From Pyrus communis (taxonomy: Eukaryota > Streptophyta > Magnoliopsida > Rosales > Rosaceae): a stretch of 64,000 nucleotides of DNA. The notes under the pieces were generated by a model, which saw only the letters and a program-made list of their open reading frames with translations, was not told the DNA's origin and searched no databases. A program made the position numbers and the translations under genes. Where the stretch lies: the NCBI RefSeq assembly GCF_963583255.1, contig NC_084809.1, forward strand, positions 3,957,501 through 4,021,500. Reading direction: 5' to 3'. Positions 25,724 to 38,300 of this stretch are shown here, in pieces (the stretch's first letter is position 1; each line of letters opens with the position of its first letter).

Positions 25724-26202
25724 TTTAAGACCGCACTTGTTTACGTGATTCTGAAACCTGAATATCAACAGGTGCAAAGAAAGAAAAAGGCAGCTCCGTA
25801 CGTAAATATGTACAAGTTGTCACCCATGGGGAAGTTCAAGTTCAAATAAAACTGCTTAACTTTGCAAATAAACCTGTTGGGGTAAACATTACTAACTTAT
25901 CTCCGATAACAAGACAACCAACACAACGGAATGGAGAGTATCACGTTAACAAACACGATCCCCTCAGTAGCAAAAACAGTTAATAACATATGAACCTAAA
26001 AAGAAAAGAAAATCGTGCGAGGAAAAAAACTCTAATTAAGTTCACACGGGGGAATGAATAAGGTAAACCTCCATACTTAACATTGCTACTAACAATTTGT
26101 TCAAAAAAAAAAAAAAAAAAAAACATTGTTATTAACACATTATATAAGGAAGCTCTGTCCTTAATTATAGCCTCCATATTCAACTCCGATATTTGATATT
26201 GA

Positions 26203-26346
26203 TTCAAAAGTGAGACTCTTTAGACTGTTTGTCGCCTCACAGTTTAACATCAATTTCCGTGCCAACATTATAAAAAACCTGCAAGGCACCGTAATTGATG
26301 TTAAATTGTGAGGCGACATAGAGTCCATGAAGAGTTCACTTTTGAA
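26203..26346. mobile_element. ~144-bp foldback element in the WIT-like leader intron
   Basis: Left arm TTCAAAAGTGAGACTCTT through TGTCGCCTCACAGTTTAAC pairs with a right arm that on the opposite strand reads TTCAAAAGTGAACTCTTCAT through TGTCGCCTCACAATTTAAC. The arms are ~60 bp and separated by about 20 bases. It has the structure of a MITE. I did not find a clean target duplication. Confidence 0.75.
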
Positions 26347-27190
26347 AGAGTCCCTTAGCGTTTCTCTTGATTGTATTTTACATAAACAAAAGTCTAAATT
26401 TGAACTAAGCAGGAAAGGAATTGTCTTTAAATTCCAAAATCAAGAATTTAATTACCCATTTGAAATCCCAAATCAAGAAATTTAAAACAAATCGAAACAC
26501 ACGAAGCAACTACAGTAATCACACTTCAGTCACCGTTTTGGTAGAAAAATAAATAAATAAATAAATCATAAATTTTTTTATTGTACTTCTTCAGATTCTG
26601 GAATGCTTAGCAAACAGATTCAAAAACACCAGTTTCATCCTCCTGGTCGACGAATTCGATCCGACGGTGGCAAAAAATCATTTATAAGATCAAAAGCAAG
26701 TTCGTACCTTTGGAAAAACTGGGTGTGAGATTCTGTTGGAGCTCGCAGAGGCACACAACACAGACAGAAAACGATGGAACGAAGAGAGAAAGGAAGGAAA
26801 ACTGCTTCCTTTGGGTTGGCATGACACGTGTTGCGCGCTTGGGATTTTGGGCTGCATTTGGGTCGGCGGGTGTGGACATTTTTTAAATGGGCTTCAATTT
26901 GTGATTTGAGCCCAAAAATCAACAACAAAATGATGTTGAAACGGCCCAAAACCATTTTTGCTTTTCCTTTTGATGAAAGAAACCAACTTTCTAAAAACAA
27001 AACTTAAATCGGCCCTAAATATGCGTTTGATACAATAATTATCTGATGGTCATGTATAATTCATCTGAATATATATAACATTTGAGGCAATAGTTGTATT
27101 AAATATATGTAAATATTTTTTCACTCAATTATTTTATTTCTCCTGTTTTATGTTTCATGGGCATAGTGTGTGTGTGATTGCTAATACTTT

Positions 27191-27450
27191 AAACCTCGTT
27201 TGGAAGTGTTTTTAAAATAATTAAAATCGTTTTTAGAAGAAATATTTTTTGTTTCAAAGCACTTGAAGTGTTTCATGTAAGAAACATCAGTTATGTACTT
27301 CCCGTAAGAAGCACCAGTTTTGTACTTCTTATAGGAAATACTTCAAGTGTTTTCCAAATTTTGTTTGTATTTTTACTAAAAATTTGTACAAAAGTATATT
27401 TAGTAAAAGTACTTTAAACCATTTTAAAAGCACTTTTAAACAAATCCTTT
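27191..27450. mobile_element. 260-bp hAT-like MITE with 8-bp target duplication
   Basis: The terminal regions are inverted: the left end has CTCGTTTGGAAGTGTTTTTA, and the reverse complement of the right end has TTGTTTAAAAGTGCTTTTAA. Flanked by identical AATACTTT at 27183-27190 and 27451-27458. The 8-bp duplication and the AAGTGCTTTT-type ends are typical of plant non-autonomous hAT elements. Confidence 0.85.
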
Positions 27451-28122
27451 AATACTTTTGTAATACTTATAAAAATATCAATTGTAATAAAAAAAAATCT
27501 GATAAACCAAAAATTAAAAGCGAGAACCAAACAACAAATAAGTTAAAAGTGCAACAGTGTAAATTTGTGCACCACTACTTTATAAAGTAAACAACTATAA
27601 TCATTGAGTCACCGCGTCCAACTGAATGGACCTCTTTCATCATGAATACGGTAGGCCGTCATTTTATAATAATTGTAGCAGTTGGATAAAAATCTAACGG
27701 TCCATTAACACTGGTCAGTAGGATTTCGACCAATTGAAGAGGATCCAAATCCTTTGATAACATATTGTGGTGAAGGGTCTCACTATCTAAAATATATGAG
27801 ACTCTTGTGTAGGACGGCTGCTTAAAACTGTCATTTCTTAATACACGTAATCAAACACATTAACATGTGATCCATATTGGTCTTAAGAGGCCACTCAACA
27901 TTATTTAAATAGGTAATTGGTTAGTAATCTTATTTAGCTTTTAAATCTCTCACTAATCATAGATTAGCTGACGTAAGAAGAAGAGTTAAGGAGGAACTGC
28001 TTAAAGATTCCTTGTAGGTACAGCACCACCAATTTTACACGTGGTGCAACCACCACCTCATGTTTATATTATATATCTTAATCACCTTTGGTCTTCTTTT
28101 TTAATGTAATCTTACTAGGATG

Positions 28123-28319
28123 GGAAAGGATCCCTTTTGATCATTTCCACCAAGTTTATCAAGGGACACAATTTGAACTTTTGAAATTTGATCAAACGGT
28201 TAAAATTATTACAACTTTTAAAGTGAGTCTCTGTTTGTAGCCGTTGGATCAAATTTCAAATACCTAAATTGTGTGCCTTGGTGGGCTTGGTGGAAAGGTT
28301 CCAAAAGGGATCATTTTCC
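28123..28319. mobile_element. 197-bp foldback MITE, same family as 13520-13718
   Basis: Left end GGAAAGGATCCCTTTTGATC matches the reverse complement of the right end, GGAAAATGATCCCTTTTGGA. Flanking direct repeat TTACTAGGATG at 28112-28122 and 28320-28330 is exact over 11 bases; the true duplication may be 9-11 bp. The interior (ACGGTTAAAATTATTACAAC, then GTAGCCGTTGGATC) aligns with the interior of 13520-13718 (ACGGTTATAATTATTATAAC, GTAGTCGTTGGATA). Confidence 0.87.
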
Positions 28320-29257
28320 TTACTAGGATGATTAAAAGAGGGGTTTAAAGGGACAAACCTGGTTTAGGGTGGTCGTAGAAGAGGTGTTTAACGGTACAAA
28401 TTTGGTTTAGCGCAACTTTTGATCTTAGAGTCATAATTTGGTCCATAGAACCATTATGGCGGCGATACGGTGAGACGAATTATACAAAACATTTCACGAT
28501 AACGTATGATGAATTTTGGGTGTTTGAAGTCATTTAAAGGGTCAAAACTACAATTTATTAATAATTGGGTTAATTTTCGTAGTTTGCCGGTTTGTTTTCC
28601 TTTGTCATTTGGTGAGCAAGCCCATATGAACTTTCTGAGACCCTGTATTCATCGACCTTTTATTCAATAAATTTAGTAAAAACATAGTTTATCTCGCCAT
28701 TTCTAGCATTCCAAAAGTCTTTTTTAAAGTTTGAACGTTGGTGATTTTCGATGTGTCAGAAATTTAGAAATATTAGATGAGACTGTTTGATTAAAGCAAC
28801 TCTCATATTATACATAACTATTGTGAGATTAGAAGAAATCGAATACAAAATTTATAATATTTTTATGAGAAATGTCTTACGAATATTATTCAACTATGTA
28901 TCAATTTTTGGCCCACTCAATGAGAAATTCCAAAATTGAATTGACGTTCATAATTACGTTAGAGAACGCCACATATTAAACTAATGCAGTTTTCAATCAA
29001 TTCGACCTTTACACCTTGGATGACATCAACTCTAATCTTTTTATAATTTGTGGCATACATTTGCTGCAATATTTATTTACAGTATTAAAAATAAGTAGAA
29101 ATAGCTGCAATTAAAAATAAAATGAGAAAAAAATCGATTAAATGTGGACTGAAGACTTATAAATTTTTCGGTTATAAGATGCAACTTTGAAACATAGGGC
29201 AAGGGCAAAAAATGTAGAGAAAGAACTAAAAATATTTTGAAAGAGACCTTTAAAAAG

Positions 29258-29378
29258 GGAATTGTTATTGGCATTCCAAAAATCTCATTCTACACTCCAA
29301 ACTTTCTATATTTTGAAAGAAAAAATACACTTGTGAGGAGTGTAGAATGAAATTTTTGGAGTACCAATAACATTTCCC
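29258..29378. mobile_element. 121-bp hAT-like MITE with 8-bp target duplication
   Basis: Inverted ends of about 45 bp: left GGGAATTGTTATTGGCATTC, right (reverse complement) GGGAAATGTTATTGGTACTC, both followed by a CAAAAAT-TCATTCTACACTCC core. Identical TTTAAAAA flanks the element at 29250-29257 and 29379-29386. Confidence 0.87.
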
Positions 29379-30277
29379 TTTAAAAAATATATGAAGCAAT
29401 GGAAAACTTTGCGCAAAATCGAAAAAAACGTTCTACAATTCTTTAAGCCGACACACTTAATGAGATAAACTTATTTGTTGTCATTATTGTAAGCATAATA
29501 ACAGATTCAGAGTATAATAAAGGTAAAAAATTTGATTTGTATAATACTAAATATAATCCAAAGTTAGTTGGGTTTGTTACCATGAAAACCATAGAAAATT
29601 GAGAAAGCAACATTTTTCTTCTTTTTTTTTTTTTTTGTTTGGTACCATGGAAAGTTTCAAAGTGATGCAAGTTGCAACAACCATAAAAATCTTATATGAA
29701 CATTTTAATGATATTTAAATTTCGCAGACTTGAATTAAAACCAAATTGACTAAAACGACTAGTTTCTTTTTCTATGCATTTAAGTTCAGATTTTCTTCAA
29801 TGTAATTTAGATTAATCTCAAATAAACTTCGTGATCCGTAATCCGGTTCAAACAAGATGTAATTATTCATACATTTATTTTTACTTTTAATACATCTTCT
29901 TAATTTTTAACCGTCTGATTAAAAGAATTAAAAAAAAAATATAAGAATTAACGAGAATCTATAAGGAGTAAAAAATCTGTGTGAATAAACAAAGCTCCTC
30001 ATTTGACGTAGACAATAGCGGACGCCTTTACTTCTACTCTATAAAGTCCGTAAATTTCACACCAAAATCCCCCAATTTCACAATTTTGTGGAATTCTGTG
30101 GATTAGGGTTTCATCGTCATCTCACCAATCCACAATAATTCTACAAAAAAGTTAAAAATCCCCAAATAAATTATTAAATTGCAGTTTTGTCTCCACCTCC
30201 GTTATTGTATTTCAATATCAGAAACTTTATAATTTGCGTGTGCCCTTCTCTTTCCTTCCGTTTCCTTTCAATTGGGC

Positions 30278-30284
30278 TATAAAA
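30278..30284 (+). promoter_or_regulatory. TATA box of the AVT6A-like gene
   Basis: TATAAAA within GGGCTATAAAAGACGG, about 570 bases before the ATG at 30852. A start site near 30310 gives a leader of about 540 nt that I read as free of ATG triplets, consistent with real promoter use. Confidence 0.6.
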
Positions 30285-30351
30285 GACGGAAGCTTCACCT
30301 GAAAAATTCAGTCACGTTTCTTTGTGATTACTGGGTCTGTTCAGTTATTGA

Positions 30352-30446
30352 CTTTTGAATTCTGGGTTTTCATTGGTTTTTGGGTTAGCTTATCTTCGAA
30401 AGGTTATTGGGTCTTTGAATTCTGGGTTTTCATTGGTTTTGGTTTT
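30352..30446. repeat. 60-bp-period direct repeat in the AVT6A-like 5' leader
   Basis: The string TTGAATTCTGGGTTTTCATT followed by GGTTTT occurs at about 30355 and again at 30415, exactly 60 bases apart, inside the predicted 5' untranslated leader. It is a local tandem duplication with a diverged spacer. Confidence 0.85.
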
Positions 30447-30851
30447 TGGGAGAGCTGGGTTTTCTCAAATTTGCATATTGGGAAATTGGGTTTTGGTTTT
30501 TCTCCCCTTGTTCATATTAAAAATCCCGCTAAAGATTGTAAAAATTCCACCTTCAGCTACTTGGATTTTCAATTAAATTCTGATACTTTAGGGTAAATTT
30601 GGGTACTTTTACTCCTGGGATTTGATTTTCCTTTGAATTTGGTATCATTTGCAAAAGATTAGCCTTTTTACTCTCAGAAAGATTTGGTATTGGTGATTTT
30701 TTTGCTGTTTTTTCTGAAGATCTTACTCTTTAGCTTCAGTTTTCTGAAAGAAAAAAAAAAGAGTACTGGTTGGGTGGTTGAGCTGCTTTCTGGATTTCCC
30801 ATAAGCTTCAAACCTTTGTTTTGGAAGATCTGTTTTTGAGATATAAAAAAT

Positions 30852-33326
30852 ATGACAATTGGAAGTCTTCCTCCAAAGAAGGAGAAGAAGTCAAGAAAGC
30901 ACAAAGAAGTGATTGATGAGAATGCTCCTTTGTTGCCAAAAAAGCAAGTGGAAGATGCAGGGTTTGATGAGTTCAATGGAGCTTCCTTTACTGGGGCAGT
31001 GTTTAATTTATCCACCACCATTGTTGGTGCTGGGATCATGGCTCTGCCTGCCACCATGAAAGTGTTAGGCCTTGTCCTTGGGATCTCCATGATCATCTTC
31101 ATGGCGTTCTTGACCGAGGCATCGATCGAACTGATACTTAGGTTCAGCAGGGCAGGGAAGTCTGCTTCTTATGGAGGTCTTATGGGAGATGCCTTTGGAA
31201 AATATGGAAAGATTTTGTTGCAGGTATCGGTTTTAGTCAACAACCTCGGCGTGCTCATTGTCTACATGATTATCATTGGTATGACTATATCTCTATCTAT
31301 AGTATCGAATTGTTTTTACGAATTGTTGCAAATCCATCTTTTCGGTATCTCTAGCAAAGTTTTTTGTTAATCTAGTTTGTCGTAGGGATTGATATGTAAA
31401 ATGTCTTGATTTGTCTAACAATCTTTGTGCTGCTTGTGTGAAGGTGATGTGCTTTCTGGAACATCTTCGAGTGGGGTTCACCACGCTGGTGTACTTGAGG
31501 GATGGTTTGGAGTACACTGGTGGACTGCGCGATTCATTGTTCTTCTTGTCACTACACTTGGCATATTTGCTCCATTGGCATGCTTTAAGCGAATTGGTGA
31601 GCAAGGATTCTTTGTATTTGAAGAAATTATTTGGTGCACCTCTATTAGTTTCATTTCCATGTGTTTGTGATTTGAATTCTAGCCTGATAGCCTCATTTGC
31701 TTTGATTACTTTTATACAATGTTAGGAGGATCAGCATACATTTTTGATATGCTAATTAATATTACATTATAGTTCATGAGTTTTTTCACTGATTGGGTAA
31801 AGTAAAAGATGTTTAGCATATTTTTAACATGCCTTCGCTTCCCATACACATTTATGATATTCCTTATCTTAAACCTGTTCGAGAATAATTGTGTAGCTTT
31901 TATATCAAGTTGTTGGTGGAGCGGTGATTTAATTAATAAGTTTTCCAAATTTTTGTTGAATTTGAGCCTATTATTTGTTAAAAAGTTATTCATTTTTCTA
32001 ACTGGAATGGAATTTCTTGGTGATGTTAATAGCCCTGATATGGTTGCAGATTCATTGAGCTTCTCATCTGCCCTATCAGTTGCACTAGCAGTTGTATTTC
32101 TTGTTATTACCGTTGGAATTACGGTTGTCAAGTTGATCAATGGAAGCATTGCAATGCCCAGATTGCTACCTGATGTTATTGACGTCTCATCATTCTTCAA
32201 TCTCTTCACCGTAGTCCCCGTTCTTGTCACTGCATACATCTGTCACTACAATGGTATGAAAACTGTTTGCTTACATAGAGTTCATTTTCCCAGACCCGGA
32301 CCCTGTTCCTGCTATAAGAATAAGGAATTTCAGGTGGATTAGTATACTTGTGCTCCGCAGTTCCTTTCCTTTAATTTTTTTTTTCGTTAAACTGAATTAT
32401 CATTTAGAAACATAAAAGTGATTCGAAATTAACATTTTTGACAATTTAAACACTTACAAGTTTACTGAAAATATGCAAGACTAATATTTGAATATGGGAG
32501 ATCTGATATTTGATATGCTTTTCACCTTTTCTGCAGTCCACAGCATCCACAACGAGCTTGAAGATTCTACGCAGATAAGAGGGGTTGTACAAACCTCGCT
32601 TGCTTTATGTTCATCTGTTTACATAATGACAAGCCTTTTTGGGTTCCTCCTATTTGGGGACGGAACTCTTGACGATGTGCTTGCCAACTTCGACACAAAC
32701 CTTGGCATTCCTTACAGTTCTGTGCTCAATGATGCGGTGCGTGTCAGCTATGCTGCTCACCTTATGCTTGTGTTTCCCATTGTCTTCTTTCCATTGCGGC
32801 TCAACTTGGATGGCCTCCTCTTTCCCTCTGCAAGGCCGATGGTTCTGGATAATATGAGATTTGCACTAGTCACCATTGGGCTCATAAGTATTATCTTCTT
32901 GGGTGCAAACTTTATACCAAGCATCTGGGATGCTTTCCAGTTCACTGGGGCAACTGCTGCTGTTTGCCTCGGGTTCATTTTCCCGGCTGCAATTACTCTC
33001 AAGTGAGTTTTTGACTTGATCACAAGTACTATCTATTAATTTACGTTTCTATTTACTCTTATAACCATTTTTTTTTTTTCATTTTTCAATTAGGTAGCAT
33101 AAAACTTTTGAGTCTCCGCATCTGAATTGGAATCGATACTCATCTCTTTCTCCTCTATGTAACATTGAGTTTTGTCTTTTGGTATTTCAGGGATCGACAC
33201 AACATAGCAACAAAGAAGGACAAGGTCTTGAGTGTTTTCATGATTTTCCTTGCTGTGTTCTCAAACGCGGTGGCCATATACAGCGATGCCTATGCCTTGT
33301 TCAAGAACGCATCAAAGCGTGAGTGA
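30852..33326 (+). CDS. AVT6A: Vacuolar amino-acid transporter, AVT6A-like
   Basis: Amino-acid/auxin permease family transporter exporting amino acids from the vacuole. Five exons, 30852-31278, 31444-31596, 32050-32253, 32537-33002, 33191-33326, give 461 aa in frame with the same intron phases as the AVT6-like gene at 18.2-20.6 kb. The start MTIGSLPPKK and the cytosolic acidic/dileucine-type segment ENAPLLPKK closely resemble Arabidopsis AVT6A. Landmarks are AGIMALPATMKVLGLVLGI, HAGVLEGWFGVHWWTAR, APLACFKRI, ICHYNVHSIHNELED, SLFGFLLFGDGTLDDVLANF and AIYSDAYALF at the C-terminus. Ten to eleven helices are expected. It is transcribed divergently from the WIT-like gene. With the intact gene and the broken copy at 18-22 kb it forms an AVT6 cluster interrupted by the WIT-like gene. 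Confidence 0.94.
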
Positions 33327-35317
33327 TTCTTGGAGGCCCTCATGACTTTAGTGAAGACATCAACGGGCTGAATCTGTACTAGAAAACCAGGGTTTTCTGA
33401 GAGGGTTCAGTTGGAAAATAAAGGAAGACTCTGCACATGTAAAATATGTTAGTTTGCTAGTGCAAGAAGCGGGCAATGGAATTCGTTGCCCTCCACACTT
33501 GTGGTGTTGTATTACATTGTTGTTGAACTCGAACTCTTTTTCGTACTAGAACCAAGTGAGGTGTGAGAAATGTAAATGTGTCTTTTCGATTTCGGTCTAA
33601 TGTTCCTAAACCCTAAGCCTTTCTTACGACCCAAGATTTGTTCAAACCTGGAAAGCAAAAGTGGTTTGGTTGTTTAGATCCTTTTGCAGCAAGTTATCGC
33701 CCAAATTTGGCTCATGTCAGGGAGGAACAATCACAAAGAGCTGAACCCTCTCTGTATTCTGGTCTCAGACGGTCTAATACTGGTCCCAACAGTTCTTCCA
33801 TCTAACGGCTGAAAATGTATGATCTGATGATGCACAATCTAGCGAACAACTACTGAGACTTTATATTTTAAAGAGGTTGATCGGTTAATCTTCATTTGGA
33901 TCGAACGATCAAAGGCTTATAAACTCCGGCCAATATAGTAAGTTAACAAACTAGCATGACATGGATGACGAGAAATTCCTAGTGGTAGTGCCAATATTTT
34001 TTTCTGTTTGTTCCCACCTTTCAGCACATTTTACTGGTCAGGTTTATAGGATAGAAAGAAACTGGTGGTTAGAAAAGAGAGATTTTTCAGTGTACTAGAA
34101 ATACGGGACAGTACGTCACATGTAATAATACAATTGGTGGGATACTTGAACAAAAAAACTTTCCACCACTTAGTATAATAATATGTGGCTTACGTGTTCC
34201 AGAAAATCTCTCGTTAGAAAGGGGAAGGAAACATGTGATCCCTTCTATGCTCCCTGTTTTTATGTGTAACGGTATTTTTGGATGGTGTGAATTGTTCATT
34301 GTAACATTTGGATGAATGCACATATCTCACTTCTTAACGTATCTTTACCGCATATGAGATGCAAGTATTATCACCGAAGATTTATATTTAGTCTTACTAT
34401 GTGAAGCAACTGAGATATTGAATACGTAGATGCCCCAGGGAAATCCTCTATTAAAACCGATCCTGTCCTTAACTAGAAGGTAAAGTAGATTGTTGACACT
34501 TTAAAAACCTACAAGCAAGAGTGCAGCTTTGCTCACGGGGAATTGGATCCCATCCGGATCCACTGTGTGAGGATCCTAAGAATCCTTACATCTTAATCAT
34601 TCATCATGTATCGTGCGACCATCATTTGAGTTTTTTATTTAAAATTAAACACAAATAGCATCTGACGAAAACTGACCGCACGATGTACGATGAACGGCTA
34701 GAATGTCGAGATCCCTACGATCTCCACAAAGTGAATCCGGAGAGGATCCTCTTCCCTCCTCTAAAGCGAAGGTGAGGATCATCTAAATTCGCACCGTGGC
34801 GCATGCTCAACGTCAGCGAAGTAGCAAGGAAGAACCACAAGATTTAGGTCGACGGAGACTGAGCTCGATGTCGTGGTCATGGCAGCAGCCACAAACATCA
34901 GGGTACTAAAGTGAGAATTACCCTATTTTTAGATATAAATTCAGAAATGGAACAACACTTGGTTAGACCACGCGGATTGCACTCAAGAACGATATGTAGG
35001 TAGCCAAGATTAAATTCAAGGCCTCTAAAGGCGTCAAACTGTACAAAGTACACTATTAGCTTCACAAACTACTACCCTATTTACAAAATTCCCATGGCCT
35101 GCGCAACATCATCATCATCATCCTCGTACACTAATATGCATCAAATATATAACCGACCACTCTTAGCGCGGTAACATCTCTCCACATAGTCTTGGTGCGA
35201 CTCCTAAGGGAATGGGATAGATAGTTGAACCTCTACAATGCGGGAAGGGACTACCCCCTCTACTGTGTAACGAAGTCGTTGAAAAAACAGAGAGAGAACA
35301 TACAGGTTATATGGAAG
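33327..35317. other. Convergent intergenic region between AVT6A-like and Furry genes
   Basis: Includes the 3' untranslated regions of both genes (33327 to ~33600 and ~35000-35317) and the foldback element at about 34537-34758. The rest is unique-looking AT-rich DNA with no gene recognised. Confidence 0.55.
34537..34758. mobile_element. ~220-bp foldback element, GGATCC-rich ends
   Basis: Left arm has GGATCCCATCCGGATCCACT, and the reverse complement of the right arm has GGATCCTCTCCGGATTCACT. Pairing continues through TCATGTATCGTGCG against TCGTACATCGTGCG. It is a MITE-like inverted repeat unlike the other families here. Boundaries are approximate and I saw no clean target duplication. Confidence 0.7.
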
Positions 35318-38300
35318 CTAGGGGTACCCAATGCTGGTCACAAAAGGTACCAGCCTTTTGTAATCTCTTCTCTTCCCCAGCGCATAGCAGTCAAGAACCC
35401 GCCCGAGGATGAGCCTTGTGTTTTGCAAAGCCACTTCTCTAGGTGAGACTCCAGATTCTGTTGCGCTCCCGTGTGCTGGTGTTGAACCTGTTGCAAATGG
35501 AGATGTCATACCATACTGTAGGGGCCCACTGCGAGCCTTAAATGAGGTCTGAGGAGCTAGCATTTTGTCATCACCACTGCCAATCCCGTTTTCAAACGAC
35601 CCAGGTTCGTGAGGATGAGAACCTGGCACTGAGCTACAGCTTTGCAGAAGAGCTTCTAAGACGCTCAATGCCTCCCAGCAGAGTGTGCTCTCTACCAACT
35701 GGGACACAATCGCATACATGTGTGGACTTTGGGCAGCGTCCATGGGAGTGTGCTGGAGCAATGCCTTAAGCATGAGCAGTATCACACGCTGATACTCAAC
35801 CGGCCCTTTCTCCAGTAGTCGTAGTAAGTGCCCAAAAGCCAAAGCTGAGTGCTTTGGGAACCACTCATTGCATAAGAGTGGCGAGACACAAGCAAGGAGA
35901 TTGTTGATGCTTTTGATCTCACCACGTGAGTAAACCATAAATACAGTAGCCAACTCATCTAATGATTTTGCTCTACACCAAATAGAGATGTTGGCCGCAA
36001 CAGAGCAAGCCTTCTGGAACTGCTGTTGTAGTGGCGAAGCAGGCCCCAACACCGGATCCTTGCTAAGCTGCAGGCAGAGCCAGGGAAGTAAGCCTGTGAT
36101 GTGCATCAAGAGTCTTGTCTCAGCATCTCCAAATATAGAGTCACATGAGTGCACTGTGATCCGTGAGAGAACTTCAATAGAAATGCCGTGACTAACAGTT
36201 GACATGAGTCCTTTAAGAACAAGAGGCTGCACACCTTCAAATGTCGGCAGATTTCCACCAGAAGGAGGCTGCTCATAGCCACTCCTGGTTTCCATTCGCT
36301 GGAAGTCCCCAAGTTCATTATTGGTATCCAACTCATCCCGAGGCATGCTCGAACGAAGAACATTTTCTGTTGTTCTGTCTCGGAATGATAAACGGTCAAT
36401 CACACGTGAGAAGAGTTCAAGCACTTGACAGTAGACGTGAACAAAATCTGTGTGCATCATAGCTACACACCCCCAAAAGAGTTGGGGGTATAGTATCACC
36501 TTCTCTGGTTCCATGTTCTCCACCATCACTTGCAATGTCAACAGGATTTCCATAATGAATCCCAAAACTGGAGGTACTGGATTTCCTAGGCACCTATGAA
36601 GGCACCGGAGGAGCAACACACATGTATCGCTTGTTACACTAGGCCGCAATGCACGGTAAATCTGATGTGACCGGCAGGCTAGGTGTCTCGATGTGCACTC
36701 CATGGCCCATTTCAGTGCCTCAGCTCCCCAGGTCTCACGAAGATCTCCTTGGAAGAAGATAGCATCCACCATGCTCTGAACTAGTGCAGACAACAATGCT
36801 GCACTTGGAAGCTCAGATCTCACGACTGTGGGGTCCTCATTTTCCCACATCATGCTTCCTCGTTTTGATTGAACATACTTGATCAGGCTCACAACCTGCT
36901 GCTTGTTCTCTCCATCACTATTTTCAACCTCATACAGTTCCAAGTGTCGTCCTGCAAGAGAATATAGTAGATTAACGAGCAGATGTTGGCAGTGTTCCAG
37001 CACAATGTCTTCCGAACTATCCATCGAAACAAATGTAACATGAAAGAGAAGAGGCAAGTGCTCGCGAAAATCTTCATCATTTTCATATGCAATTTCTGCC
37101 AGTAGGATCAGTGCTATATCTGCATGTGTCAGTGAATGCTGCTGGTGGCCCTGCAAGGCCGACTGAAGTTCTTTAGCACTAATCCCATGCATGGAAACCC
37201 CAGAGTGCAACCCGTCTTCACCCGAGTTTGGAGTATCAATATGATAGTCCCCACTGTCCCGAGAAACATGGCGACTCCGCAAGCTTCCTGTTGAACTTCT
37301 GACCCCCATTAAAGGCCCCGACATATTAACCAGTGCTGGAAGGAGCTGACCTGATCGGCCTGCATTTGCAGGAACAATGTTCAACTCGGGAGGCATTGGA
37401 CCTATTGGGCCAGAGACACTTCGGCCTGTCACACCTGCTGTTCGCCAGCTCAGGCTCCCACTTGCATTCCTTAATGGACCATCAAAGGAACCCCGGACAA
37501 GTAATGGTGACATGTGCGGCTGGACGTCCACAAGTGATGCAATTTGGGGAACTGCAGGCCCTTGAGAGAATTCTAGCACAAAATTTCCATTAGCATCAAC
37601 CTTATTTGCAATCGGCCCAATTGGATCTATGCTATCCTCCAGCATGCGCTGAGCTAACTGGTAAACCAGGTGGTCAATCGTACGCTGAGGACATACCCGT
37701 GCTAAGTATAAACTTACTCGCTTTGCAACAGAGAAATATGTAGCAAAAGCACCGCTTATTTCTGCAGATGCATTTGAATCACAGTCCTCTATCCCTTTCG
37801 TGATCAAGAAATCTAAAACAGGACTAATGTTCCTGGGTTTGCTAGCAATTGTACTCCAAAGTTTCTCAATTTCATCAGGAAAGTGGTCACCATGCCGCCA
37901 TGTCACGTAGTAAAGACTTTTTAGTAGTCTTTCACTCCAACCCGAGTCCTTAAGTTTCCAGAAATTTAAATTCTCAATCCAAGGAGCCATGCATGTTAAG
38001 ACCTGATGCTGTGCAATTATATCAACAGCATCAAGTTGCCTCTGCATAATCTCCTCGCATAGAAGCTGACTCAACTCAGGATGATCTTTGGCAAGTTTAC
38101 ACGAGAGCTTGTATTGAAACTGTTGGTAGGAATCAGGAAGGTTACCCACAACGGCAGCCCGATAATTCCCTGAGCTCTCAATGCCATCCTCAGCCCACTC
38201 ACGAAGAGAAAGTGTCTCAAGCATCTGAAGGGCATCATCCCGGATTTGTCTTGATGGATCTACAACCTTATAGAGAATTAGACTCAGAAGTCTCTGGATT

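Larger units (their letters stand above)
26795..30277. other. 3.5-kb gene-free region between WIT-like and AVT6A-like genes
   Basis: AT-rich DNA between two divergent genes. It holds three well-bounded MITEs (27191-27450, 28123-28319, 29258-29378). At about 27640-27760 there is a degraded relative of the 13520/28123 foldback family (TATAATAATTGTAGCAGTTGG). No credible coding sequence is seen. Confidence 0.6.

Noticed and set aside
30324..30596. 90-aa upstream open frame in the AVT6A leader
   Set aside because: It starts with GTG, is low-complexity (Phe/Trp/Gly-rich from the repeated leader sequence) and resembles no family.
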